Shown here in pieces: positions 35,971 through 44,960 of a stretch of DNA of 64,000 nt. Numbering within the stretch: position 1 is the first letter of the stretch; each line of letters starts with the position of its first letter. Under the pieces are notes generated by a model that made no database searches, was not told the DNA's origin, and saw only the letters and a list, made by a program, of their open reading frames with translations. The DNA comes from Gnetum montanum (lineage: Eukaryota > Streptophyta > Gnetopsida > Gnetales > Gnetaceae): positions 179,962 through 243,961 of the forward strand of contig MNCI01004788.1 of assembly GCA_015680685.1 (NCBI GenBank). The letters are read 5' to 3'. Both the position numbers and the translations under genes were made by a program.

Positions 35971-36135
35971 GATATCGCTGCTGTGATATCACACCCATGA
36001 TATCACAGGGGTTGTGATCACAGCCATGATATCCCATGGGCTGTGATATCGTGTACGCGATATCACACAAACCACGATATCGTGTACGCAATATCACGTA
36101 CGCGATATCGTGGTCTGTCTCAATTTCTATAAATA
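35971..36135 (+). promoter_or_regulatory. Best-preserved GATATC array and TATAAATA box
   Basis: Cores start at 35971, 35985, 35999, 36028, 36045, 36059, 36076, 36090 (AATATC) and 36104, with a GATCAC at 36016. Most steps are 14 or 17 bp. Several cores are inside larger palindromes such as CGATATCG or GTGATATCAC, and GTGTACGC recurs between them. TATAAATAAGAGG follows at 36128, 24 bp after the last core. Confidence 0.75.
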
Positions 36136-36611
36136 AGAGGTGGCTTTCCCAGTTTTAGGCATCTAGTTTAGTTCCTTAGTGAAGCTTTGGTAGTTTTCCC
36201 TTTCCAGAGATAGATTATTTTTCAGTGTTTGCCCACAGTGTGGTGAATGTAATTGTACAACATCCTTTATTCGAGTGTGACATACTTGGACACGCACATG
36301 ATCGGAAATAAAGATCGAGATTACTTCATCATTGTAGCATTCACTTTGTTATTTATTTAATTAATTGTTATTTATTTAAATGTTATTTACTGCTTTCTCT
36401 CTCACCCTTATCTCCTAGTAATGCGGAATGAGTACGACTTGATTACGAGCATTTAAGTATGACTAATTGGTATCCCAGTGGCATACCTAGGATCTGTGCT
36501 TGGTAATCCCAGTGGTAGTCATGCACAAAGTCCAAGATGTATACAAATAATCAAGGAACAGTTGCTCATCGCACTTAGGCTAGATTATATTTTCTTACCC
36601 TTTCCTCCTAG

Positions 36612-36616
36612 CTTAG
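36612..36616. repeat. Target-site duplication of the type A element (left)
   Basis: CTTAG, repeated exactly at 43967-43971. Confidence 0.9.
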
Positions 36617-37044
36617 TGATGAGTGGCGAGGTACCCCTACACTCAACCATACGAATACGAGCGTACACGCACGATCCGGTCGAACTCCACAGACTAAATG
36701 CCTTAACGCCACAAGAAACACTTGGGGTTAATCGTTCGTTGTCTTCCCAGGCTTGCTTGTATGTGTCACGGTGTATGGTTAAGCAAGTCTGAGGTATGTG
36801 ATTTTTTTGGTATTTTCGGCTTATCTTCTATGCTACCAGGAGAAAGGGTTGAGAAAACTAAACTAACTCTAACTAAGATCTAAGTCTAAATTAACTAGCG
36901 TCAGCATCCGTTCCCACTTGCCGGACACACCCTGAACTATGCAACTGCAGCTTACCAAACGCTAATCGTTACTGGGATCGCCACACGTAACGCAAGTGCT
37001 CGAAGTGGTCGTACTGAGGCACCTATTTAGCCTACGTGTGATAA

Positions 37045-37290
37045 GCAGCCGATTCCTTAGCCAGCCGTACACACCCGTGGGTGCTCGTAACTAAGTCGTA
37101 CTTATCACACGATCTAGCCTAGCAATGAGCAGCCGATTCCTCAACTAGCCGTACACATTAGACCCGGGAGTTACCAAGCGCAGAATCCTGGAATACGCTA
37201 CTGGGTTACCAAGCAGCCAATGCTCGTAATTGAGTCGTACTCATGCATTGCGTCAAGCAGCCGATTCCTTGACTAGCCGTACACGTCCGT
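37045..37290 (-). repeat. Internal direct repeats in the type A LTR
   Basis: GCAGCCGATTCCT occurs at about 37046, 37130 and 37257, each followed by an (A)CTAGCCGTACAC-like motif and an AAGTCGTACT motif. The spacing is ~80-130 bp. These sit in R/U5, downstream of TATA. Confidence 0.6.
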
Positions 37291-37563
37291 AGACGCTCGT
37301 AATCAAGTCGTACTTGAACGCACTAGGAAAGCAGTAAATGAAAGCAATAAATGAAACCACGTGCTGCAAGGTTTATCCAATCAAGTTCGTCTTTATTGCC
37401 GTACACAACTTGGGTTCAGGTTACAAGCTGCTCGAATAAAGAGCCGTTCACTCTAGGACTCCTACTGCGGGCACATGGGGAAAAATTCTAACTCTGGAGT
37501 GATCAATCTGCCAGAGCTTCGCTACACTAGCCAGGATTGGGAAATGAAGGGAGTGCCGCCTCT

Positions 37564-37660
37564 TATTTATAGATATGGCGGCGGGATACGATATTGCATA
37601 CGCGATATCGCATGGGATGAGATATCGCGGTGGCTGCGATATCGCGACGGCTGCGATATC
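37564..37660 (-). promoter_or_regulatory. U3 promoter of E5: TATAAATA and five phased cores
   Basis: TATAAATA is the rc of 37564-37571. Cores start at 37590 (GATATT), 37604, 37621, 37638 and 37655 (GATATC), spaced 14, 17, 17 and 17. The other LTR retains one core (43934), having lost exactly 14+17+17+17 = 65 bp. Confidence 0.8.
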
Positions 37661-37957
37661 GCGGCACATGCAAGTCGCGTCTCATCATACCCCCATGACT
37701 GAATGAAAACTCGTCCTCAAGTTCCTTACAATGATATCAGGTAGATATGGGCTTATTAGGGGAAACGAAACTAATGGGATGACATGTGAACGGTCTTTAT
37801 TACAAGACTTGACAAAAACTGGTGTTCATGACAACAAGGGTGAACACCTTATTACAATGACATCAGGCCACAGTTGGTAGCTGAGAGAAAAGAGGAGAGA
37901 GAATAGAAGAGAAGAAGAGAGAAGAGTCTTGTTGCTACCAACACCTAGATTGCACCT

Positions 37958-38068
37958 TCATTTTCCATCTGTAAGCGCACTATCAATTCCACTCCTTGCA
38001 TGCTGCTTCAGCGCTGCTCCATTCCAAGTGTTTGCTCCAGATCCATTCCGTTGTTGTATGATTGCCAT
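37958..38068 (-). CDS. 36-residue ORF at the ORF2 position of type A element
   Basis: ATG at 38068 follows TGTGTGCAG, the same acceptor-like junction that precedes ORF2 in type B elements, with TTGCTAAT ~30 nt upstream. The frame reads MAIIQQRNGSGANTWNG and onward to TGA at 37958. No similarity to ORF2 beyond the start context was seen. It may be a deletion remnant of ORF2 or a leader peptide. Whether it is translated is unknown. Confidence 0.35.
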   Translation of the reverse strand: MAIIQQRNGSGANTWNGAALKQHARSGIDSALTDGK

Positions 38069-38105
38069 CTGCACACACAACACCATCATATATTAGCAAG
38101 GGTAA
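38069..38105 (-). promoter_or_regulatory. Acceptor-like sequence kept in type A element
   Basis: Minus strand reads CCCTTGCTAATATATG, a GTTGTGTGTG stretch and CAG abutting the ATG at 38068. Confidence 0.5.
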
Positions 38106-39700
38106 TTGAATCATTAAGTAAAGCATACCTTGCTTCGGTTTAGGTTCCTTGGCTAAGTTGTGGTATGGCTAATATGGATCTGGGAAAATGTAGATGATGA
38201 CTACCGAAGGTATAGGGGTTAGGAAGAAAAACGAAAAAATCCGGGGCTTAGGATAAAAATCGAAAAATCAGGCCCCGTACCCCCATGACTAATCGCGAAC
38301 CTCCGGTAGCGTTAGAATGGAGAGAGAAAAGGAATAGGAATGATAGGTAAAAAGGGACAACTATGGCATCGATAAAAAGGATGTCATGATGGAAATGAAC
38401 AAAAATGTTAATTAATTGCAAAATGTTAAGGAAAAGAAGTTAACTAATGTTCCAAATAGGAATGTCAGTGGGTCCTCCCCAAAGCAGGCTCATGCCCTTA
38501 ATGCCCTGACAATCCCACATTCAAAGAGTCCGTGGGCTCTGGGAATGTCCTTTGGAACAAGAGTTAAAGTCTTAACCGTAAGAATTTACCAAAAAGAAAA
38601 CAAAGCATCAACCAAAGTATATACAATGATACAACCGGCAATGAGGTGAACAATGGAGAGAAGGATGGGAAGAAAGAGGAATGGAATGGAATCCCAAGAA
38701 CAAGGTGGTGTACAGCTCCTTGTGTGTTTGATGATTAATGTGACTTGGCGAATCTCATTCCAACTCGGGCCTCAAACCAACCACTTCTAGTGACTTCGCA
38801 TCAATGCAGTTGGTTAAATCATCCACTTGGGTAACAAGGATGAAACTTCGAGAAGCCACCACCATTCCAACGAAACAACAGAGAGAATGGGAAGCAAGAA
38901 GTGCCTTAGTTAGAGGGAACACTTTGGTTCCATAACCAGTGCTTGCAACCCAAATTTATTCCGTCTAAGGGGTGTGCTTTGAATCCTCACTTTTAGCTTT
39001 TTTGCTTCTTTTCTCTTTCTTTTTTTTCTTTTTTTTTCTCTTTTTTTTTTGTTTTGTGTTTTTATGCGTGGGGATCACACCATGCAAAGACTTCTTTATT
39101 TTTATTGTCTCAGCTTCCGATTATTGGGTTACATCGGAACGGTAAGAAAACCCAAGAAGAAAACATCCAAGCACCCAAGTGAATGACCAACACAAGAGCA
39201 CCAAGTTCCCTTGAAGTCACACCCTTTTCAAATCCTTGAGTCCTTCCTTAGTTTGAGAAATGCCCAGTCACTGGTTCGTTAAAGTTCTTATTGGAAGGGA
39301 ACTGTACATTTCCAAGCCAAGGGAAACCATAGACTTGATGGATGGATGGATGAAGTGATCTCATTGCCTGCCATATCAAAAGAACATACCTTAGTATCAA
39401 CAATGTAACTTAAAGGTAAAAACCAAACATTAGCAATTAATGAAAAACAGTTCATCCCATCGGCCCGAACACTTATTGGGTGACGAATTTACATGATGGA
39501 TGACACACACACACACACACACAAAAAGATAGAAAAATATAACGATGTTGTAAAACAAAAACAAGAAAAGTTAAAGAAATTTGTAAAACAAAAATTAGAA
39601 AAGTTAAAGAAATTGTAAAACAAAAATGTGAAAAACAAAAACGTTGTAAAACAAAAATGTGTAAAACAAAAACTGAAAAAGAACTGAGGGCCCCATATGA
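38106..39700 (-). other. Conserved non-coding region of type A element
   Basis: It holds the shared GTGGGTCCTCCCCAAAGCAG block (38468), CTTGAAGTCACACCC (39212) and the A-rich tract after the gag stop (39524-39690, with repeats of TTGTAAAACAAAAA). It also has a T-rich run at 39000-39060 and an (AC)10 microsatellite at 39503-39522. No phased array or TATA module was found here, unlike the type B elements. Confidence 0.65.
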
Positions 39701-42700
39701 TTAGCATAGGTGGCCATCTCCCCCATGACTGAGTTGTGAGGGAGAGATCCGAAGTAGTGAGCGCCTATTTGAATTTCTAAGCAGTGCCCAACTTCTCCCA
39801 ATTGATGATCTTAAATTCAGGGGTGGAAGTTGGCGACGCTCACGTTCCAATGTGTCTATGCCACGGTTGTTGGCATGAGTTGCCTCAGTTCGTTCCATGC
39901 ATATTTGTTTGCCCTTATGAGAAGCTGTCAACCACGGGGTGTCTACTACTTCTTGTGTGGTTGCTACATACAGGCATCTTTGTTGCAGAGTTTCCTGGGC
40001 ACACCTGTGACATGGAGACATTTCCTCCGTGTCATCACCCGATGAATCACTGTATGTGATGCATGGAACTATCCTCTTCTCGATCTTTCCACATATGTTT
40101 ATCTTGGAGATTTCCAAGGAAAGATCACGGATCCTAAGGCATGCATCTACTGTGCTTAGCCATGCCCTTCCCATTATAATTGGGAAGTCCCCTTCGTTGT
40201 TGTTAACATCGATCACTAGGAAATCCGCTGGGTAGGACCAACCACACACAGTGGTGATAACGTCCTCCACTAAACCCAAGGGAATAGTGATGGACTGGTC
40301 TGCCAGCTCTAGTTGGATGTTGCTCTTCTTAAGTTGGGGCAGGTTCCAGGCGTGATACATCTTTCGCGAAATTAAGTTGACTCCGGAACCTGAGTCAAGA
40401 AGAGCTCGATGTGGCGCATTCCCAGCGATCTGCAAATGAATAAAGGGACTCCCAGGGTCAGTTAGTTTCCTGGGAAGGTGGCCTACCTTGATCCAGTCAG
40501 TTACGGTATGTGTTAGCATAACCGTATGCGTTACATTCCCTTGGACTGAAGGGTGCTCCGAAGTGTTAGTAGTTAGAGGCCTATACATATACCCGTCCGC
40601 TTGTTGTTGCGAGAGCCTATCCGGGCTCCTAGTTCTGAAAAAGGGTCTCTTTTTTGTACAGTTATCGCCAGAACTAGTGTCCGGTTGGATATTTACACTC
40701 TGAATATTTACAGATCTCGCAGCGTGACGCTGCTGCGGTTGGGTAGGCAATTCCCCTTGCATTGTTGGAGCAGGAGGTGTTGTGGGAACTACATGAGGAA
40801 AAGGTGTGGATGGAGTTAGAGGATGGACAGAATGTGGGATGTCTCCTGGAGGAGAAGGAGTCCTTCTAAAGTACTCCCGAGCATGGTAGTGACGGTGTGG
40901 AGTAGTGTGACCCATAGCGTCACCTGGAGAAACCGGCTGCTGCACATAATAACCGTAAGGATCGGGCTGCCGGTAAGGGTATTTCTGTGTTGGCAGTGGC
41001 ATCCCCCATGACTGTGGGTATTGCCACTGCTGATGTTGTCCGATGGGCTGCAGAGGTGTTCCACTTGGATAATACGTCAAGGGCTGGTGGAACTGCCTTG
41101 GGTTACCTTGTGGATAAGGTAACCTTCGGGGTGTCTCTCGTTGATTAAGCCTTTGATTTAATGCATACACCACAGACTCCTGCAGATGTGAGATAATTGG
41201 ACAACATCCCTTAGGATGGTCATAGTAGCAGATCTCACATCCACCATCATCGTCTGAATCAGAATTTTCAGCCTCATCGGAGTTAGAGATTTTTCCCTTA
41301 CCCTTGTTATGTGCAGGGTTAAAGTTTCTCCGCATGTTTTTGCCTTTATCACTACTTTGCTCATCCTTAGACTCCTCTACAATTTTCAAAACTGTTTCTA
41401 TTTGCGAGTCTAAGGAATCCCACATTTGGTCTACCTTAGCCGATACCTCCGTTGTTAACTTCTAGATTGACACGGTTTTCCTGTTCACCAACTCTTCGAG
41501 TGGTGACTCATCCTCCTCATCACAAAATTTCACTCCCTTCTTGCGAAGGGAGGGATCATGGTTGTATTCCTCCGCACTTTCTCTTTTCCATAGCTCACCC
41601 TCTTCTTGTGCTACTTGTTTCAACAATACTTCGACTTCATGGGCTCTTAATCGGGAGAGTCTCCCTTAGGCGTAAGTCCCAGGAGTTCTTCTCGTTTCAT
41701 TTCGTAGCCCATCCACGAGGTGGAGAAGTTGATCTTGCTTAGCGTACCCATGGCCCGGGCAACGATGTAGCAATGTATAGTAACGGGCCATGGCAGCCTC
41801 CAAGGATTCATGAGTACCTTACTTCCAGCCTTGGATCTGCTTACGCAAATTGGACACTCTAGAGTATGTTTGATATTTGTTGTTGAATAATTCGAGCATC
41901 GTACTCCACTTCCTGATGGTTTCCGATTCTAAGGACCGGTACCAGCTCTCTGCTTCTTTAACGAGTGTCCTTGGGAACAACTTGAGTTTCTACCACTCAT
42001 TGTCAATGTTTTGCAAGGCACAGGCATCGTGGAATGCCTGCAAATGGTGTTGAGGATCAGCGGTGTATCCCCCTTCAAAACGTGGGATATTATTTATATC
42101 CAAACGCTTGATCCTACTATCTTTTAAATGCCTTGTGGGAATCCTAACTGCCTCTCTAATATCAAGCATACTTCGGGTTGTGAATAGGGGTTCGTCATGA
42201 TCATCTCTTTCATGACGTCTGTGATGTCTACGTTGCAGTTCTCTATTCTCCCCACGTCCTTGCCCTTGTCCTAACTCCTCTCGACCTTCCTGTCGAGGCA
42301 TTTCATCTCTTTTACCTTTACTCTCTGCATTATGCTCGTGGTGGCTGCACCCAGATGTGGAAGGAGAGGGTGAATGATGTGATGAAGGGGAAGAAGAAGG
42401 GGATCCATCACCATGGTGATGTTTCATGCCTTCTCTTCGGCTGCTTCAGCCCCGATCGTTGTGACGATCAACGAGTCTGTCATTAGTTCGAGTGATTGTT
42501 CCTGCCGTGAACAGCTGGTGCTCACAGGGATCAGAGCCTGGAATATGTATCGTTGATCTGAGGCCCATATGCCTAACCTCTTCACTAGAGTGAGGAGGAG
42601 GAACATCCTTTTCTAAGAAACCCGTCGTTAGGGGTTCCTCTTCTCCTATTTCACTAATGACGTGGGGAACCTTGCCCTTCAGTAGTGAATGTTGGCTCTC

Positions 42701-43048
42701 CAGCCTTGCATCCCGAATACTTTGGGCTTTTGTGGGACGATAATCCCTTGTATCATGGTCATCCAAAACGTATTCTGCGAACAACTCCTACATGCCAATC
42801 TGTACCAAGGCACGGAAAAGCATGTTGGGAGCGGATCGATCTGGGGGTAACACGATGTTACCTTGCATGTCTCTCCACCACAGTTGCTCATCTTGATGGA
42901 AAACAAAGGTAAAATCCGGCACATACTCATCGGGATGAGTATATGTGACCTTAGACTGTTGAGGACATGGTTGATCTCGGTTATGCATATGATGCTGACT
43001 TTCTCCTGTATTATCCTTATGTGAGTTGATTTCATGGGAAGAAGCCAT
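39701..43048 (-). pseudogene. Gag-protease polyprotein of type A element E5
   Basis: One frame can be followed from ATG 43048 (MASSHEINSHKDNTG) to the stop at 39701. About five in-frame stops (TAG/TAA) lie in the gag half, and the last 574 codons (41425-39701) are open. In order: charged N-terminus; gag core near 42060-41830 (ESWYRSLESETIRKWSTM, NNKYQTYSRV); zinc knuckle CEICYYDHPKGCC (CX2CX3HX4C, one residue shorter than the canonical gag finger) near 41235; Pro/Gln-rich tract; aspartic protease with LLDSGSGVNLIS (about 40400) and FPIIMGRAWLS (about 40175). Protease cleaves the polyprotein in such elements. It lacks RT-IN, so it would need pol in trans. At least three stops fit a CAA or CAG codon changed by C-to-T. 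Confidence 0.85.
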
Positions 43049-43178
43049 TTCTATTGGTGTGCTAATTTTCACCGTTATTTATGTTCTTAATTAACTGATT
43101 AACCCTAAGGTTCATTTAAAGCTCACAACGATGTGAGTGATATCCCTTATGTTTAATTGGCGAACAAAAAACACTTAG

Positions 43179-43196
43179 TCCCCGACAACGGCGCCA
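43179..43196 (-). other. Primer-binding site of E5 (tRNA-Asp)
   Basis: Minus strand TGGCGCCGTTGTCGGGGA. This pairs with the 3' end of plant tRNA-Asp(GUC), CCCCGGCAACGGCGCCA, at 16 of 17 positions (tRNA end recalled from general knowledge). Confidence 0.85.
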
Positions 43197-43197
43197 A

Positions 43198-43966
43198 TGA
43201 TGAGTGGCGAGGTACCCCTACACTCAACCATACGAANNNNNNNNNNNNNNNNNNNNNNNNNNNNNNNNNNNNNNNNNNNNNNNNNNNNNNNNNNNNNNNN
43301 NNNNNNNNNNNNNNNNNNNNNNNNNNNNNNNNNNNNNNNNNNNNNNNNNNNNNNNNNNNNNNNNNNNNNNNNNNNNNNNNNNNNNNNNNNNNNNNNNNNN
43401 NNNNNNNNNNNNNNNNNNNNNNNNNNNNNNNNNNNNNNNNNNNNNNNNNNNNNNNNNNNNNNNNNNNNNNNNNNNNNNNNNNNNNNNNNNNNNNNNNNNN
43501 NNNNNNNNNNNNNNNNNNNNNNNNNNNNNNNNNNNNNNNNNNNNNNNNNNNNNNNNNNNNNNNNNNNNNNNNNNNNNNNNNNNNNNNNNNNNNNNNNNNN
43601 NNNNNNNNNNNCTTGACTAGCCGTACACGTCCGTAGACGCTCGTAATCAAGTCGTACTTGAACGCACTAGGAAAGCAGTAAATGAAAGCAATAAATGAAA
43701 CCACGTGCTGCAAGGTTTATCCAATCAAGTTCGTCTTTATTGCCGTACACAACTTGGGTTCAGGTTACAAGCTGCTCGAATAAAGAGTTGTTCACTCTAG
43801 GACTCCTACTGCGGGCACATGGAGAAAAATTCTAACTCTGGAGTGATCAATCTGCCAGAGCTTCACTACACTAGCCAGGATTGGGAAATGAAGGGAGTGC
43901 CGCCTCTTATTTATAGATATGGCGGCGGGACACGATATCGCGGCACATGCAAGTCACGTCTCATCA
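43198..43966 (-). repeat. 5' LTR of type A element E5 (contains assembly gap 43237-43611)
   Basis: Plus-strand start TGATGAGTGGCGAGG, end CACGTCTCATCA. TATAAATA is the rc of 43908-43915. Only one array core remains (43934). Confidence 0.92.
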
Positions 43967-43971
43967 CTTAG
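43967..43971. repeat. Target-site duplication of the type A element (right)
   Basis: CTTAG, equal to 36612-36616. Confidence 0.9.
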
Positions 43972-44217
43972 CTTAGTTAATATTACATTCCACTGCCTTT
44001 AGGAGTAGCATTAGATTAGGAACATATCATACACCTCACTATGGACTAAACCATACGTGACAAATATAATACTAGTCCAGGTGGGAATACAGTGAACTAT
44101 GACCTAAGGTTAACGATCTAGGTGCCACAACTAGTCTATCTACGGAGTTCGACCGGATCGCGCTTGAGAATGCTCGTATTCGTATGGTTGAGTGTAGGGG
44201 TATCTCGCCACTCATCA
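43972..44217 (+). repeat. Solo LTR, right part
   Basis: Continues 36616 after removal of the nested element. It ends GTATCTCGCCACTCATCA and is followed by CTAGG (44218-44222), the duplication of 35940-35944. Confidence 0.9.
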
Positions 44218-44222
44218 CTAGG

Positions 44223-44960
44223 TATTATGGAAGGTTCATTAAAGACTTTTCAAAAATTACTAAGTCTTTTATAAACTCCTAGAAAAAGATTTACCTTTCA
44301 GTTGGACTAATGAATGTCAACAAGCCTTTACTCAGTTAAAAGGGAAGGTAGCTTTAGCCTTCATACTCAATGCACCAAATTGGAATTTTTCCTTTTGATA
44401 TAATGTGTGATGCTACCAATATGGCTATGGGAGCAGTACTTGGGCAGTCTATAGAAAATAAACTGAGAGTAATTTCCTATGTGTCTAGGAGTTTTGGACT
44501 AAGCCCAACTAAATTACACAACTATTGAAAAATAATTTTTAGCAATCATATATGCCTTAGACAAATTTAGGCATTCCTTAATAGGTTATAAGACTAGGGT
44601 ATACACTCATCGTTTAGCTATTAAGCTCCTAGGCAACAAAAAGATAGAGAATGCTAGAATAATAAGTTGATGCTTATTGCTTCAAGAATTTAATCTTGAA
44701 ATACTTGACAAGAGAGATAGGGATAGCATTGTAGTAGATAACCTCTTTTGATTAGAAACATTAGAGGAAAATAGAACATAAGGTCAATTTAGTCAAAAAT
44801 TCCCTAATGAACAAATTTTCCTACTCAAGAAAGACAAATGGTTTGCTAATATAGCGAACTATCTTATCACACTAAAGACACAAAACCATTAGAATCAAGA
44901 GTAAAAGAAATCTTTTTTAAAGAATGTATCAAAGTATATTTGGAGTGAGCCTCACCTATA
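44223..44960 (+). pseudogene. RT-RNase H connection and RNase H of the old plus-strand Athila-like element
   Basis: It resumes as YYGRFIKDFSKITK, then LPFSWTNECQQAFTQLKGKV-like sequence, IMCDATNMAMGAVL (RNase H start with catalytic Asp), TTIEKxFLAIIYALDKF and KTRVYTHRLAIKLL. Stops and single-base frameshifts are frequent. Confidence 0.75.

Larger units (their letters stand above)
35945..36616 (+). repeat. Solo LTR, left part (TGATGAG family)
   Basis: Starts TGATGAGTCATGAATTTGC after target site CTAGG (35940-35944, within a base). The right part is at 43972-44217, ending CACTCATCA followed by CTAGG. A single LTR with a perfect 5-bp duplication and no internal region is the product of LTR-LTR recombination. 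It is itself split by the type A element at 36617-43966. Confidence 0.9.
36617..37687 (-). repeat. 3' LTR of type A element E5
   Basis: Plus-strand boundaries are TGATGAGTGGCGAGG and CGCGTCTCATCA, followed by TACCCCCATGACTG. The LTR contains several repeats of a CAGCCGATTCCT / GACTAGCCGTACAC unit at 37045-37290. Confidence 0.95.
36617..43966 (-). mobile_element. Complete type A TGATGAG element E5 (7,350 bp including a gap), minus strand
   Basis: LTRs are at 36617-37687 and 43198-43966, with a 5-bp CTTAG duplication on both sides. Reading leftwards: primer site, gag (43048 on), zinc knuckle, proline-rich region, aspartic protease (about 40400-40100), gag/protease stop at 39701, conserved non-coding region, a 36-residue ORF in place of ORF2, polypurine tract and 3' LTR. 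No RT, RNase H or integrase is present. LTRs differ by six transitions in 355 aligned bases plus one 65-bp indel, so this is the youngest insertion visible. A 375-N gap lies in the right LTR. Confidence 0.92.

Noticed and set aside
35971-36110. Array resembling CRISPR or a satellite
   Set aside because: The units are 14-17 bp with palindromic cores, lie inside an LTR next to TATA and recur at the same place in other LTRs of a plant genome.
35971-36110. PHR1-binding P1BS (GNATATNC) sites
   Set aside because: The base two positions before ATAT is mostly C or T, not G, so the P1BS consensus is not met in most units.
39784-41064. Plus-strand open frames over 39.8-41.1 kb
   Set aside because: Shadows of the minus-strand gag-protease frame.
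39701-43048. TAG/TAA read-through or recoding in gag
   Set aside because: Stops are in different places in each copy, and several fit C-to-T decay of Gln codons; no shared leaky-stop context.
43179-43196. tRNA gene fragment
   Set aside because: Only the 18-base tRNA 3' complement is present, next to an LTR: a primer-binding site.
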